Position numbers and translations under genes: made by a program
The notes under the pieces: generated by a model
The model's input: the letters and a program-made list of their open reading frames with translations, nothing else
The model's database searches: none
What the model was told of the DNA's origin: nothing
In this document: piece after piece, positions 26,481-39,470 of the stretch
How positions within the stretch are numbered: position 1 is the stretch's first letter
Layout of the letters: every line of letters begins with the position of its first letter
Assembly (NCBI GenBank): GCA_028671895.1
Contig: CM053795.1
Location: forward strand, 16,575,501-16,639,500
DNA from: Oenanthe sinensis
Lineage: Eukaryota > Streptophyta > Magnoliopsida > Apiales > Apiaceae
Direction of reading: 5' to 3'
DNA length: 64,000 nt

Positions 26481-29400
26481 CTAAAATTTAGCACAATGTG
26501 AAGGCAGGCCGGTATCATGATCAACGTGCACTATTTCTGTGACATTGCATCCAATGACATCTTGTCTTAGTTTTGCCCCTGCAGCCTTTAGTCCCTTGAG
26601 TGAAACTGCTTGGTTAAACAGATTTAGTGATGGCAGTTTCGAAGCCGGTGGCATCTTACCATTTGGCAAAAAGTTTCTGAAGTCTTCTATTAGCAATGGC
26701 ACCTCAAAATCACTCTTGTCATGCTTCACTACATTGTCTTTTGCACTAATATGTGCTCCGGGCTCCATATGGTTGGTTGAAAAACTTGCTTGGTTTGGAA
26801 AGTTTGGATATAGAGTTACGTACCCTCTTAAATACATCATGTCTATCAGAAACTTTTTCCATGAAGCTTGCCAACCATTTGTTCTTGACTTGGGAATTTG
26901 TACTGGATTCTGCTTGGCATCCTCGGTGAATCTCATGTTCATGTACACATAGAATTCTCTCCATTGCTTTGGAAAGAAAACTGCACCCCAACTGCAAGGT
27001 AATTGGTGGAGATATGGGGTGTTTGGATGGATATTCTTGAAGAACTCAGTTCCGTTCCACTTGGGCCTTTCTTTAACTACTTCAACCAAGCGAGGAGTGT
27101 AAAGAGAGATTGATGAGAGCTCTGGAAGAGATATTTGAGGGTCATAATGGTAGGCTAAAAGTGCATACTTGATCCATAAGTAATAATATGGAGAGACTTC
27201 GATATCATCTTCAAGTAGCAGACCATAGTCATCGTCTGAAGAGGGGTACCAACTCTCACTTACTGCTCGGATGAGCCCTCCTTGGATGATTCTCCTTCTT
27301 AGAGTTTTCGGACCATGTGTCCAATTGAAAGATTTGACAAGTTTTAAAGTTGCCTCATCTACTTTGCTGTCCATGTTGAAGCTAATTGGGACCTCATCAC
27401 CGAGATAGTAAGCATTACTTAGTGAATTGAGTAGCCTTGTTAGTGAATGAACACGACTCTGTGTAATTATATTTACAGAGATCCTCATGCGGTTCCAATC
27501 TGCACAATAAAGACGGATTAATTTTATACATTAGAGTGCAATAAAACTCATTACATAATGCAGATAAGAGTGCTTATAAGATGGTCCAAGTCAAATTCCG
27601 GGTACATGAACAATTAAACTGAACACTTAAGTTTTTTTGGTCTAGGAGGTTATTTTCGTGCTTATAAAATTAGTACATGGACAAAATGCTTGAGGGATGT
27701 AAGAAAAAGAATCTTACTTGGTAAAGCTGTAGCACGCAAATCAGCCATCCAAAGAACCTTTGACACCGAGGACCTTGGTAACAAAACCAAAACAGAACCG
27801 TTTGTATTAGTCTCTGTTGCCATCTTCAAGGCTTTCATCACATTAGGATCAATGTCATTGACTGTGATCACAACACTTGGGTTGTGCATTTTGATCAATC
27901 CTTTCATGCTAGCATAGACTGCTTGTACTACAGGCACTTCTGAATTTGATATTCCTGAAAGAGCCCCAACTTCCAAGTCAAATATCTTGAATCTTCTTTC
28001 TCTGCATACGACTTGTGGCCAGCTCAAGGCTGAGGCAGCATCTGCACAAGGGCAGAAATTTCCTCCAGAGACAGCAATATATGCCTTTTTGCCAACAGTG
28101 CTTCTAAATTTTTCAAGAAGTGGTGCAAGAACTTTAACTTCCTCAACAGTGTGTGCATAAAAAAGTGCATCAATCTTTTGAGGGTACATCGCAGCCCATT
28201 GTGTGATGTACCCTGTGGAGAGGGCTTTCCACCATTGATCATCTCTGACCTGCACAATGTCTTTGAAAATAACAGTGGTTTCGGATACATAAGCAAGCCT
28301 ATGTTCGCTGTCACCCCAAGTCTCTTTGTCCTTCGGATTAACTGGCAAGACAAATGATCCTGCATTTCTGTACTTCTGGAGCTGGTAGCTGCGCATTTAA
28401 AAGTTTAAATTACCTTCACTAGTACATAAAACTCATCTAAAGAGCAAGTTAAAAACGTATTAATTGTTCAATACTAAAGAGCAAGTTAAAAACGTATGAT
28501 GCAGATTATTAATATCTGAAGTTTAAGAAAAAAATTCTATGGAAAGATCAGTCAAGAATTAATAATAATTTAAATCAACTTGTACACATACATGTTGGCC
28601 TGTTCACTCATATGCAAACGGATCTATATACCAAATGGTCAATGGACCTATAGGATAGCGAGAAATATAATTATTCTATAATACGACTTGAACCTATCTT
28701 AATTATGTGCGCAAAGAATGGTGACCAGTTCAAAATATTGGGATCTATCATTCTATCCCAGCAGGTTTGGTGCAATCTTAATTCTGGTTGCATCTTTCAG
28801 AAATCATTATATGAAACTTCATAGACTTGAAAAGAAAATAATCATAATATTACTGACTAATGATATCATGGGTTAATTATATCAGAACCTTATAAACTTA
28901 TACTTGAGTTAAAACTGAAGTATAAGAAGCAAAAGTTCCCATTGACATACCTTAGGTGAGTTAAAACTGAAGTATAAGAAGCAAAAGTTCCCATTGACAT
29001 ACCTTAGGTGAAGATCTTCACCAGTCATGAATGTCTTAGGTTTCTCGATGAATAGAGTCTTAATCAGGTCTGCTGACAAGAACCAAGAGCTAGAAAGAAA
29101 ATCAACCTGCACAATCCTATCAACTGTGATATCATAAGCTGGATCAGGCAAATAAAGCCCCGCTTCTTTTGATCTAAATTTCCGGTAACTTGGAAATGTG
29201 AAGTCTTTTTGCCTAAATGGCAATATCCTTCCAATGCTTCCCAAAACTGAATTCTTATACTTCTCCGTCCCTGCAACATGTGACAAAATCTGCAACATTT
29301 TCGTACCCGGAATCATGTCATCATCAAGAATATACACAAGATCTGCTTCTGTTTGCAGTGCCATTTGAAATCTTCCGTAATACTTAAAATCATAGCTTGA

Positions 29401-30117
29401 ACTAATGAAGCTAATTCTTGAATCATTGTAACTCTCCACAATTCTCCTCAGAGAAAGTTCATTAGGACTTCCAAATGAAAGTACCCAAACATGGTGAAAT
29501 GGAAGTGTTTGATGAAGCAAAGATTCAAGCTGAGCACAAAGAGTTTTCCTTTTAAAATGGTTTAAAATCACAGTCACTTTAGGGATGTTTGGCCCTTTCA
29601 AATCCCACCTAGATTTCATTGCCATTAGCTCAGCTAATGTCTCTGTGCCATGAGTCTTGCTTTGAAAATTAAGTACTTCTTCATAAAGTCCTGTTTTCAG
29701 TTTAATCATCAAAGCATCATTAGACTTCTTCTGCACAAAATCAATCTTCTCATTCTCACAAACCTCAGCAGGAGTGACTGGTGATAATATCTCCGACTGG
29801 ATCAAAGAGCTAGACGATTCTTGATATCGACTCACAACATATGGTTGTATAATGAAGTGATTTTTCCATTTTTGCGCGAACCTCGTAGCCCATGTAAAGT
29901 CTGGTTTAGTCCCTAAATCAATAGAAGGGCTCATGTAATACAGAAGAAAAGTTGCATAAACTGCAAAAGCAAATTGGAAGCATGTTAGTAAGGTGACAAG
30001 CCTAGCTGAGCTACCCTTTTGAGCTCTCACTTTTGTTTTTCCACCAACATAATCACTAAGCATTCCTTCCAAATAATCCCCACTTTTTGTGTTAGGATTT
30101 CTCGCAAAAAATCCCAT
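26481..30117 (-). CDS. Membrane-anchored GT2-type glycosyltransferase-like protein
   Basis: Three exons, all in phase: 30117-29003, 28388-27718, 27499-26481; 934 residues. The protein resembles the plant family of Arabidopsis At5g60700 (glycosyltransferase family protein 2). A cytosolic N-terminus is followed by one membrane anchor (about residues 39-63, VTLLTCFQFAFAVYATFLLYY), predicting a type II Golgi-type protein. The first GT-A-like domain contains VTVILNHFKRKTLCAQLESL and the acidic motif YILDDDMIPG (DDD about 265-267). The C-terminal exon is a second domain with LLLEDDIEVSPYYYLWIKYALLAY, GPKTLRRRIIQGGLIRAVSESWYP and CSWGAVFFPKQWREFYVYM. Sugar substrate and acceptor are unknown. The first donor is duplicated (see 28906-29009). 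Start ATG at 30117 gives the family N-terminus MGFFARNPNTKSGDYLEG. Confidence 0.9.
28437..28497. repeat. Short direct duplication in glycosyltransferase intron 1
   Basis: A 24-base block beginning CTAAAGAGCAAGTTAAAAAC occurs at 28437-28460 and 28474-28497, just inside the intron near its acceptor. It is the second local duplication in this intron. Confidence 0.75.
28906..29009. repeat. 52-bp perfect tandem duplication spanning a splice donor
   Basis: Two identical 52-bp units, 28906-28957 and 28958-29009. Each contains CCTAAG|GTATGT on the minus strand, the donor of glycosyltransferase exon 1. The exon-proximal copy (exon end 29003) keeps the frame into exon 2. The distal copy (exon end 28951) would add 52 nt and shift the frame. 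Confidence 0.92.
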
Positions 30118-30337
30118 TCCACAAACAAAATTTTCTTGCTTCTTTTCACCTATATATCACAAAAAGAGCCAAATGCGAGTCTCAAGTACTCTTCTTTAAT
30201 ATATGCAAAATGTCACACTTAAAGAAAATGAACTGAAAAATGTTCTGTTTATAGCTTTTGTAAGCAAAGTTGAACGTGGAAGACGAGAGGTCTGGTTATT
30301 GTTGCAGCTTGAAGAACAAGAGATGTACAAATAGATG

Positions 30338-30345
30338 TATATATA
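30338..30345 (-). promoter_or_regulatory. Candidate TATA box of the glycosyltransferase gene
   Basis: TATATATA on the minus strand about 220 bp upstream of the ATG, a plausible distance for a plant gene with a 5' UTR of roughly 190 nt. Sequence-only evidence in an AT-rich region. Confidence 0.4.
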
Positions 30346-30835
30346 GCATGTAGTTGCTAAACAAAAGAGAGATTAGAATTAATATGAATGGAAAAGTAAT
30401 TAATTAAGTGATAATGAAGGAGGCATGAGAAAAAGCGGGAATGGTCACATGGGATTAACTCGAAAAAAATATATAAAAATGTGTATATGTAATGGAACGC
30501 GTTACTTCTCATACAAATCCCACTCAGAAAATATAAATGGAAGCCACTTTTATAGCCTTAATAAGAGGCTTCCCTTGCGTTTTCGTCACTTGCGAATCTT
30601 TATGAGTACATTTTTATACTCCCCCAAGGCCCCATCTATATATGTAGGCTTCTAGCTATTTATTTTACATTAGTGAATAAATTATTTAATTTTCTTCCAA
30701 TATAATGCGAGTCAATTTTTATCATGCAGGGTGAAAACGGTATTAAACATAATAATTTTTATTTGTATATTATGTTATATATGTATTTAAAAAATAAAAT
30801 ATGAAAAATTATTATTTATAAATAAATAATTATAT

Positions 30836-30990
30836 ACCACCCTTATAACTCAAGCGATAAGAGCGAGTGTGAGATTGTGTGATTAGATGCATGATCTTGA
30901 ATTCTATTTCTCGAATTTAAGTTGGTGGGTTTGAAAATAGGATGCTGAGTTGGTGAAAATTAGTCCCGACATTCAATATAAAAATTATAA
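30836..30990 (+). mobile_element. tRNA-derived SINE-like sequence
   Basis: AACTCAAGCGATAAGAGCGAG resembles a pol III A box of a tRNA-derived SINE head. About 40 bp downstream, GATCTTGAATTC sits where a degenerate B box would be expected. The 3' end and target duplications are unclear, so the boundaries are approximate. Confidence 0.45.
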
Positions 30991-31467
30991 GATAATACTG
31001 TATTATTTTTCGAAAAACAGGAATAAATTAAATATAATTTCCACGTCGCGGTCGCATCTCATATCTTTCACTTTTAGGCAACTTAAAGCGATGCAAGAAT
31101 CTTACATTAATGTATCATATCATTTCTAGAATCATCATATCGAGTTCTGACTTCTGAGTTCTCCTAGTCCACCAACAATAATTTTTACGGTGCTAGGATA
31201 TTTTTGTTAATTTAATATAATCTTCACGATTTTTTTTTTTGAAGAACGAGAATTGAGCTTAAGATCGATCGGTTGACCCCGGGGTATTTGAGAATTTATA
31301 TTTGTTTATGCTAAATACAAAAGGTAAATGTAATCACACGCATAAATAATTAATTTATGTACAGGCTAAACCTGTTCTTAAATTATAATATGTTCAGAAG
31401 TCAAATAATTAACTTGATAATAAAGAAATAATCTATATAATGGAGGGAAGATATATGTACATGTATA

Positions 31468-31468
<1 letters not shown>

Positions 31469-31520
<52 letters not shown>

Positions 31521-31530
31521 GTGTGTGTGT
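31469..31530. repeat. Compound (GT)n(TA)n(GT)n microsatellite
   Basis: (GT)5, then about 40 bp of TA (31479-31518), then (GT)5, in intergenic DNA. Confidence 0.9.
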
Positions 31531-32641
31531 CCATTTTCTTATGCATTACTTGTTAGATTCCAGTAGCAGGCCACTGTTTTAAAAGATTGAGTTAAAGTGG
31601 GAGAATTTATATATATACAGTATATATTATAGTTGGCATATATAAGGTTGACTTTACCAGACTAGATATGTACATGCATGTTTTAGATGTATGAGAAATA
31701 TTGAAGCAATTGATTTGATGATTTATTGGTAATGTAATGTCTCTTTGCCAAACTTTTGGCAACTTGAAATGCAAGAAAATACAGTGGTCGCTTCGATTTT
31801 AGACTATTCATTCAAACCTCGCTTCGTTCAACATCAAAATTCCTAATTTCACCGTTCCGTGTTTGTCAAGTTATAATTTCAGTTGAGGTGCCACTAATAT
31901 ATCGCACACACTAGGTTCGTTTCACGGCTCCTAAATTCAAATTAGACATATTTTTTTCTTTGTAAGTTATTATTTAAAAATAGATATATTTGCCGCTAAT
32001 AGTATTCATTCTATTAAACTGGCTGTCCAAGTTCTTTGAAAGTTATTATTAAAAATTAATGATTTTTTAGCACTCCAAAAAAGTGAATATAAATGAATCA
32101 ATCAGAACAATAGAATGCCGAACAAGATGCAAAATACAAAATTTAACCCTAATTAATTGCTTACTCCTGGTTAAAAATGGTCCTGAGTAAGGTCTCCTCG
32201 TAGACTTTTTCTTGAGGTTAATTAAGTTAATTTTCGGTTTATACTGAACGGCCGAACAAAATAATACTAACAAATAACACAGAATTTCTATAAAAGTGCA
32301 TATACATGAGCGAAATTTATAATTGAATACTTAACGCGAAAAAAATATATATACTAATCCAACCTTTACCTTTTACTTCCGGTACATGAGAATTTAAGAT
32401 TGCGTTCGCCCGAATATATTACAACACACTAGACTCTAGTATTGATGAGTGCAGATCATGATTTACAACAACCATATTTATTGCATCTTCGTTTTCATTA
32501 TATATTATCAAATAATTTATTATGTTTTAATTATTGTTCGATAAGAAATCTGTGATAATCGAAGTCAATAGATACAAAAACAGAATACGTACGTGGTTCA
32601 TTTCCAAATTGTTATCTCTACCTTTCTTCCCGGTTATAATT

Positions 32642-32648
<7 letters not shown>

Positions 32649-32698
<50 letters not shown>
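32649..32698. repeat. (AT)25 microsatellite
   Basis: A pure 50-bp AT dinucleotide run in intergenic DNA; the ORF reading IYIYIY across it is not a gene. Confidence 0.92.
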
Positions 32699-32701
<3 letters not shown>

Positions 32702-33550
32702 TTTAAAAAGAATTGTGCATCACTTTAGGATACATATGTGCAGTGACGGATTTAGAAATAAATTTTAGTGGGGTACAATATATAAATAATAACATAAATT
32801 TTTTTTTGTTTTTTTTCACTGGGTTCACCACTCTATTCTTTCTACACTGATTTAGACTTTGAATTTAAAGCTAACTTCGTTTTTATTAAACTGGGCTTGG
32901 TAAATATTAGAACAAAAAATATAAATAAAATTGGCTGGACTAAATAAATAATTGACTACTAGGTCACCACTATTTAACTAGTGGGACACCCTATTTTAGA
33001 CTTTATATATTAAGGTATTAGGTTAAAATTTACTTGGGACATCCCTCTATATCGTATATGTAAGTCCGCTTTGCATCTGTGTGTATATATATTATATAGT
33101 TTAGTGACTTGTGTTTGTGGTTAATAATATTGGGCTATAATAATAAATACTAATAAGATAGCATACGTGCAAGCTGGGTAGTGGTGGTTAATACACACAC
33201 AAATGGCTTTAAGCGTAAAGCATGCATGAAGCTCAATTAATGTTATATATAAGTTATAAATAATAAATAAATGTAATATTACTCGCATCAAAAGAATCTT
33301 TCATTCTCTGGTAGATACACTGTTTTATTGAACATCATCCTGGATCTATACAAATTGTGACCTCTTTTCTATAATATTTTTATCAGAATTACGATTTTAT
33401 TAACCTCTATGTATATAGCCTATAGAATTTTATTTTTCGAAAAAAAATAATCTAATTTCTAATATTGCAATTTAATTAAGATTCCGCATATTAATAAAGC
33501 TTTTATATATACGTACAACAATGACGATCTGGATTTTTTTTTCCTATTAC

Positions 33551-33810
33551 TACTCCATCCGTTCCGCAAAAAGTGACGCTTTATAAAAAATAAAAATCAA
33601 ACTGATTCAACTTTGACCACTTATTAAATATTACTGATTTATATTTTTATAAAAATATAAATTAACTGTAATAGTAAATTTAATATATTTTTTAATGATA
33701 TATTTTTCATAATTTTTATTTCTAACAATATTATTAATAAATGGTCAAAGTTGAATCAGCTTGACTTTTAATTTTTATAAACCGCCATTTTTTATGAAAC
33801 GGAGGGAGTA
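33551..33810. mobile_element. Stowaway-like MITE
   Basis: Starts TACTCCATCCGTTCCGCAAAAAGTG and ends with the inverted CATTTTTTATGAAACGGAGGGAGTA, flanked by TA. Internal arms (TTCAACTTTGACCA / TGGTCAAAGTTGAA) are also inverted. About 260 bp, with no coding capacity. Characteristic of Tc1/mariner-type Stowaway elements. Confidence 0.82.
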
Positions 33811-34740
33811 TTTGAAATTAAGGTCAACTTCAATTAATTAATACACTTAAGCATAACATATTCTTAAAATTTTAAATTTATAAAATTGCAAAAGAAAATT
33901 AAAAAAAGGAAAAAATTGGAAACAAATTGAATGACAAAATTAATTGTAGTAATTCCTCTATATAATGTACTTTTGTTATAAATTTATTATTTCTTGTTGA
34001 AATCTCGTTCGAACTTATTTATAACAAATTAAATATATAATCTACGTTATATTAAGTATTAGGGAGATGTAATACTTTTACAAAGTGCACGTGAGATCGA
34101 TCCGTCTCCCACGGACGTTCTGAATACACACCATGACCCCATCATTGTTCAGGAGAAATCATGTAGCTTAAAACAAATTAACCGATTAATTAAAAGTTAT
34201 TGTATAATTATTAGGAGCTTAGATCTTAATTAACGCATAGCCCGGCTACAGGATTAATTAAAGGTTAAACATTCTCTGTTTTTACTAGATTGTCAAAACC
34301 TAATTAATGTCAATAACAAAGTCAAACATGCTCTTGTGATATGTTGCTTTCTTTAGTCATTCTTTGTAGCACTAACATGGTTTGACTTGTATTGATCCAG
34401 ATGCCATGGCTTAGTACCTTGACTTACATTCAAGATATTCACACACATATCATATACGATACGTACACACCTACATTTACATGATTATATATATATAAAA
34501 ATCAGTAAAATCTATTGTTAGTTTCGATTGGCCTAACATATTACACGATATCCAAATAATTCATGCAGATCAGCATATGCAATCACATAACTATTTTCCG
34601 AACGGATAATGCGACTTTTATAACAAGTTGGTAACAAATTTAGAGGTTGGTACGTCCATCCACAAGTGCAACATTAATTAGGTATATAAATTTATGGTTG
34701 GGTTGCAAATTTTAATTTTATTTAAAATTTTGCATTTTAT

Positions 34741-35026
34741 TATTCCATCCGTCCCTCCCATTCCTTACATTTTTCTTTTTGGGATATCTCACCAATTCTT
34801 TACATTATTAAAAATAGTAACTTTTAACAATAAAATACATTATTACATCCACTACTTCACTCCACTTTTTCAACACTTCACACTATTACACCCACTACTT
34901 CACTTATTTTAACAATAAAATCACTATTACACCCACTACTTCATTTATTTTAACAATATTACACCCACTATCATTGGTCTCCGTGCCCAAACCAAATGTA
35001 AACATTTGGCCGGGACGGAGGTAGTA
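34741..35026. mobile_element. Stowaway-like MITE with internal tandem repeats
   Basis: The left end TATTCCATCCGTCCCTCCCA is inverted relative to the right end GGGACGGAGGTAGTA. The interior carries several copies of ATTACACCCACTACTTCA-type units at about 34835-34970. About 286 bp. No coding capacity. Confidence 0.72.
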
Positions 35027-35368
35027 TATTACATATTTAGAAATTAAAGATATTTAAATGTTAATATAACTTTGAGAATTTAAAATAAAAATATAATTTA
35101 TCTTGAAATCCCTCATTTATATATAATTTAATTTATTGCAAACTTATAACAATATCTTTCATCTTTTGAATTTGGATAATCCGATTGTACTTTTACGTAT
35201 ATATTTTTAACAGAAGAAAAAGTTAAATTTTGTATTTCACAATTCTTTTTTGAAGTTAAATTTTAGAAAAATATGATAATTAATTTATAAATTTTTAGTT
35301 ATTCAGTTATACTTATTATTAATTGTTTTTGTAAATATTGTTGTCAGATGTTTCCTCTCTTTAATTAC

Positions 35369-35652
35369 TACTCCCTCTGTCCCAACTAATTCTTTACACT
35401 TTTCTTTTTTAGATGTCCCACCCAATTCTATACATTTCAAAACTTTCTAAAAATAGTAAACTTTTATATTATAAAATTTACTCTAACCCACTGCTTTACT
35501 ACACCTTTTCAAATCTATCAATTGACTCCACCACTTTCATCCATTTTTCCTTCTCTTTCATCCATTTTTCCTTCTCTTTCATAATACTTTATATAATTTT
35601 CTTAACCTCCGTGCCCAACCCAAATAAACAATTAGGTGGGACGGAGGGAGTA
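35369..35652. mobile_element. Stowaway-like MITE
   Basis: TA-CTCCCTCTGTCCCAACTAAT at the left, inverted to AATTAGGTGGGACGGAGGGAG-TA at the right; about 284 bp. A 19-bp internal duplication (TTTCATCCATTTTTCCTTC) occurs at about 35535-35580. It lies 0.34 kb from the previous MITE and shares end sequence with it. Confidence 0.82.
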
Positions 35653-35694
35653 CTAACTTAAATTTTATGCAAGTTAATTAGGGACAAGTTTTAA

Positions 35695-35722
35695 GTATAT
35701 ATATATATATATATATATATAT
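35695..35722. repeat. (TA)n microsatellite
   Basis: A 28-bp TA run just right of the Stowaway element ending at 35652. Confidence 0.85.
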
Positions 35723-38028
35723 GATATTTTATAATGCTTATTTTATATTTTAATATTAAATGTGAAAAATACTACAAAAATAATGTTTTATAATATATTT
35801 TTTTCATCATAATCTTTCTTTATATATATTAGAAATAAAATTAGAATATAAACTAAAAATCCAGTCCAATTCACAATAATTTAAATAGTTCAACCCAAAT
35901 TATTACGTATCTCATAGCAAGTATGTGCGGTGCCCAAATTCTTGTCATTGATCACTCTAAAACATAATCTAAATAAATTTCGGCATTGTCACCAAGGCCT
36001 TAATTAAATAAACACCTTCCATTCATTCATCATTGTCATATACTATAACTAAAATCATCAAACCCCCTATCAGTCCCATCTCCGATCACTATCACCATCT
36101 CCGATTACTATCATTGATTCCGACCACCACGTTCTCCTACACAACCATCAATTTCAAATCGTATTCAGATATGTATAAATTCGATTTATAGCAATCACCA
36201 TCTATAACAACCATCAATTCATACAAAAATCACCAAATCTGAAATTTAAACATGATTTATATAAAAAATAAAAAACTTTAAACTCCAATCATCAAATCCT
36301 ATTACAAAAATCGTTAATTTATGATATCAAGATCACTAATTTGTGTTCGTTTAACATATTATATTTGAGTAGAAGTATGAAATGACTGAATCTCATTGGA
36401 GAAGATGACCAGATCTCGCAGGAGAAGAAAATGGCCAACAATGATTTACTAGCAATTAGGAGTGTAATTGATTTATTAAAAAGAATAAGAAGATGAGCGA
36501 TATTGAGAAAATAAGCCGAATTTTGAAAAAAAAAATGCATAGATCTGGGAGTGAGAAGAGAGAGAGAAATAATGAATGTGGTGATTATAATTGGTAGTAG
36601 ATTTGCTCATTAACGAAGTTGGTGTTGTAAATCATAGTGTGATATGAATTATAGGGGTAATACATGTATACACAAAGCATATTTAAAGAAAGTGATCATG
36701 GAAAAAATATAAATCTGATCAGGAAAATGATAAAAGGAGAGAAGAAACTTAGAAGATTGAGCGGATATGTGCTGAGGAGGTGAGAAAAGATACATGATAT
36801 ATATGTTTTTATAAATCAAATCAAACATAATCGGTATATGAGAATGATAAGATGTACGCAGACCATGCCCATATATATTCTAAAAGAATAGAGATGTTGT
36901 TTTCGTGAAAATCCCCAACTTTTACCATGACAAAATATAATGAGTAATATATATACATATACAAATACGATTCACAAATACATATCCATAGCCAAACATA
37001 CATACGTTAATAACAATTTTAAACAAATACACATTTAAACCAACTCAATTATGCACATATAAATCAAATCGATTACACACACATACAATATAACAATTAT
37101 ATATAGCCAAGATTACATATGCAAATATAATAATTCAAAAAATTAATAAAACACATTATGTAGGCAAGATTTTAAAATATAGTTAAACATAAATTTGTAA
37201 TCTAATTTGAGAGTTAATGAAACATATATGTTTTTATGTATTTATTAAATATGTGGTTATGATTTTTTAAAATTAAAATAAATGAGTAATGTAACTTTCT
37301 ATTTTTTTATTATAAAATTAATTTCTATTAAATCAAATGCATATATATATATATTAATATTCATGAGATTACCTTATATAATTTTCCCGAGTTTAATAAA
37401 AATTCTCATATAAATACACGAGATTGTTATTTTAATTATAGAGAATTATATAATATTAAAAAAATACCCAACTAAAAAATACTTGCATCTTAGGTAATTT
37501 TCCCGATATAATTTTAGGAACTTTATTCTCATATATATAACCATTATTGCATAAAGAACACCCTTATATAAAGAATGAGAAAGAAGACATTATAATCTTA
37601 CATAAAAACTCATTTAGATTCTAAAGTTTAACATCGATTATGTTTTTTTATGAATAAAAATAGAATCTAACATGAGATTAACAAAAAATCATAACATGAT
37701 TATGTGTAAATTTCATTTTCACAATATATATATATATATAAGTTTCTATGCTGGATTACATGCTAGATTCTGTAATATTTGATTTTTAAAAATTTATATG
37801 AAATTCGATGTTATATTCGATATGTTAGGATTTATTGTAGTTCAATTTTGTGATTCTAATCTTAACAAACCATTTTCCATAAAAAACAAATATTTTGATG
37901 GTGCTCTTTCGTGTTCTTTATATAATGGTGTTATTTATGGATTGTAACCCTATATATATACATGGATCGGTTCAGACATTGAGCCTATTGAAAGCACAAT
38001 GATCTACAACCATAGTTGAATATCTTTT
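35723..38028. other. AT-rich intergenic DNA without supported genes
   Basis: No coherent coding sequence seen. About 36040-36260 is a CA/TC-rich stretch (CACCATCTCCGATTACTATC-like units). About 36850-36925 (GATGTACGCAGACCATGCCC ... GTGAAAATCCCC) resembles the sequence at 47735-47850 and may be a SINE remnant. Confidence 0.5.
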
Positions 38029-38970
38029 GATATCTAACCAACCCATCTCATATCGTTAAAATAATAAATCAACAGCTGAGATAAAAAAATAATTGACCAT
38101 ACGCTCTATATTAGAACGTATGTACGCTATATTTTTTTATTTCCAATTTTACCCTTTAAAGTATACACTCTATTATATGTCTCTATTATATTTTCTAATG
38201 AGAGCGTCATATGAGATGACACCATATAATTATTTCTATATATTTTAATTAACTAAAATTATTTATTATTTGACAAAATATTATATATTTTAAAAAATCC
38301 TAATTATTTATTATTTTAGAAATTTATAAAATATGAATAGTTTTATAAAATAAAAATATTTGATATTATAATATCCTTTATATTATAAAATTTATTTATA
38401 TTAAAAATATAACATTTAAATTTATTTAAATTTTATTTAAATTTTATTCAAAATATAATTATATATAATAAATCTTATTTAATTTTATTAATTTAATTTT
38501 ATATAATATTAAATTAAAATTGTTTCAATTATTTTTATGTTTCTTTTGAAAGCTAATTTATTTTAGGATATCTATCACTTTTATTACGTAAATATTATAA
38601 AATCTAAATTTATATTACATAAATATCTATCAGTTTTATCACGTAAATATTATAAAATCTAAATTTACATTACTTAAATATTATTTATAATTTTTTTTAA
38701 TATTTTACAAAATATATAATTTTTTTCTTTAGAAAGCTCACTTAAATCTCTAAAAAATAATCTCATAAAAGAACAAGTGTGTTTCAAAGAACAAGTGTGT
38801 TTCTGGAGAGATATAGATAGGTATTCGTTAGAGACATATAATAAAGCGTATGCTTTAAATGGTAAAATAGGAAGAAAAAAATATATATGTACTTTATAGA
38901 ACATATGGTCAATTTTTTTTTTTTTTATCTCAGCTGTTTGATTTATTTTTTTAAGGTGGTTGGTTGGATA
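38029..38970. mobile_element. Non-autonomous element with long terminal inverted repeats
   Basis: The left arm (about 38029-38215: GATATCTAACCAACCC, AATCAACAGCTGAGATAAAA, TTGACCATACG, TATTATATGTCTCT) is repeated inverted in the right arm (about 38815-38970: AGAGACATATAATA, ATATGGTCAA, TTTTATCTCAGCTG, GGTTGGTTGGATATG). The arms are about 150-190 bp and surround 600 bp of AT-rich DNA with no ORF. A Mutator-like or foldback element is likely; target duplications were not resolved. Confidence 0.72.
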
Positions 38971-39470
38971 TGCCTGGTCAACATTTTTCATATATATATA
39001 TATATATATGAAATTAGTTTTCATTACTATTTTTTAAATTTATGTGCGGGATCACATGACCCTAATATAATAATATTTGATATGACCTAACATATATAAA
39101 GTAAACTGAATGCAACTTGTATCCTGCAAACTTTATTCATATGATTTGGATAGAGCTGTTTATGATTGGGGATGCACTTATGGTCAATGAGATAATCGAT
39201 CCCGTCTACTCGAATAATATATATACACACGGTGCTGGTGCTGGTGCTGGTGCTGCGTGTATACACATACAAATTTCAAAAACAAATTGCAAGTGGATAT
39301 ATACCATCATCACAGAAGCATCAGTCTTGGAGGAAAATGCATGCATATGAAGTTAGTTCACCACATGATTTTATTTTATTTATTTTGTTTTTATATACTT
39401 TAATATGTTAGAATATAATAGAAGATTATATTAAAATTTAATTCTTATTTCATAATCGTATGAAACATAT

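Noticed and set aside
26539..26952. 137-residue plus-strand ORF
   Set aside because: Antisense shadow of glycosyltransferase exon 3.
32534..32728. ORF with IYIYIY run
   Set aside because: Translation of an AT dinucleotide repeat.
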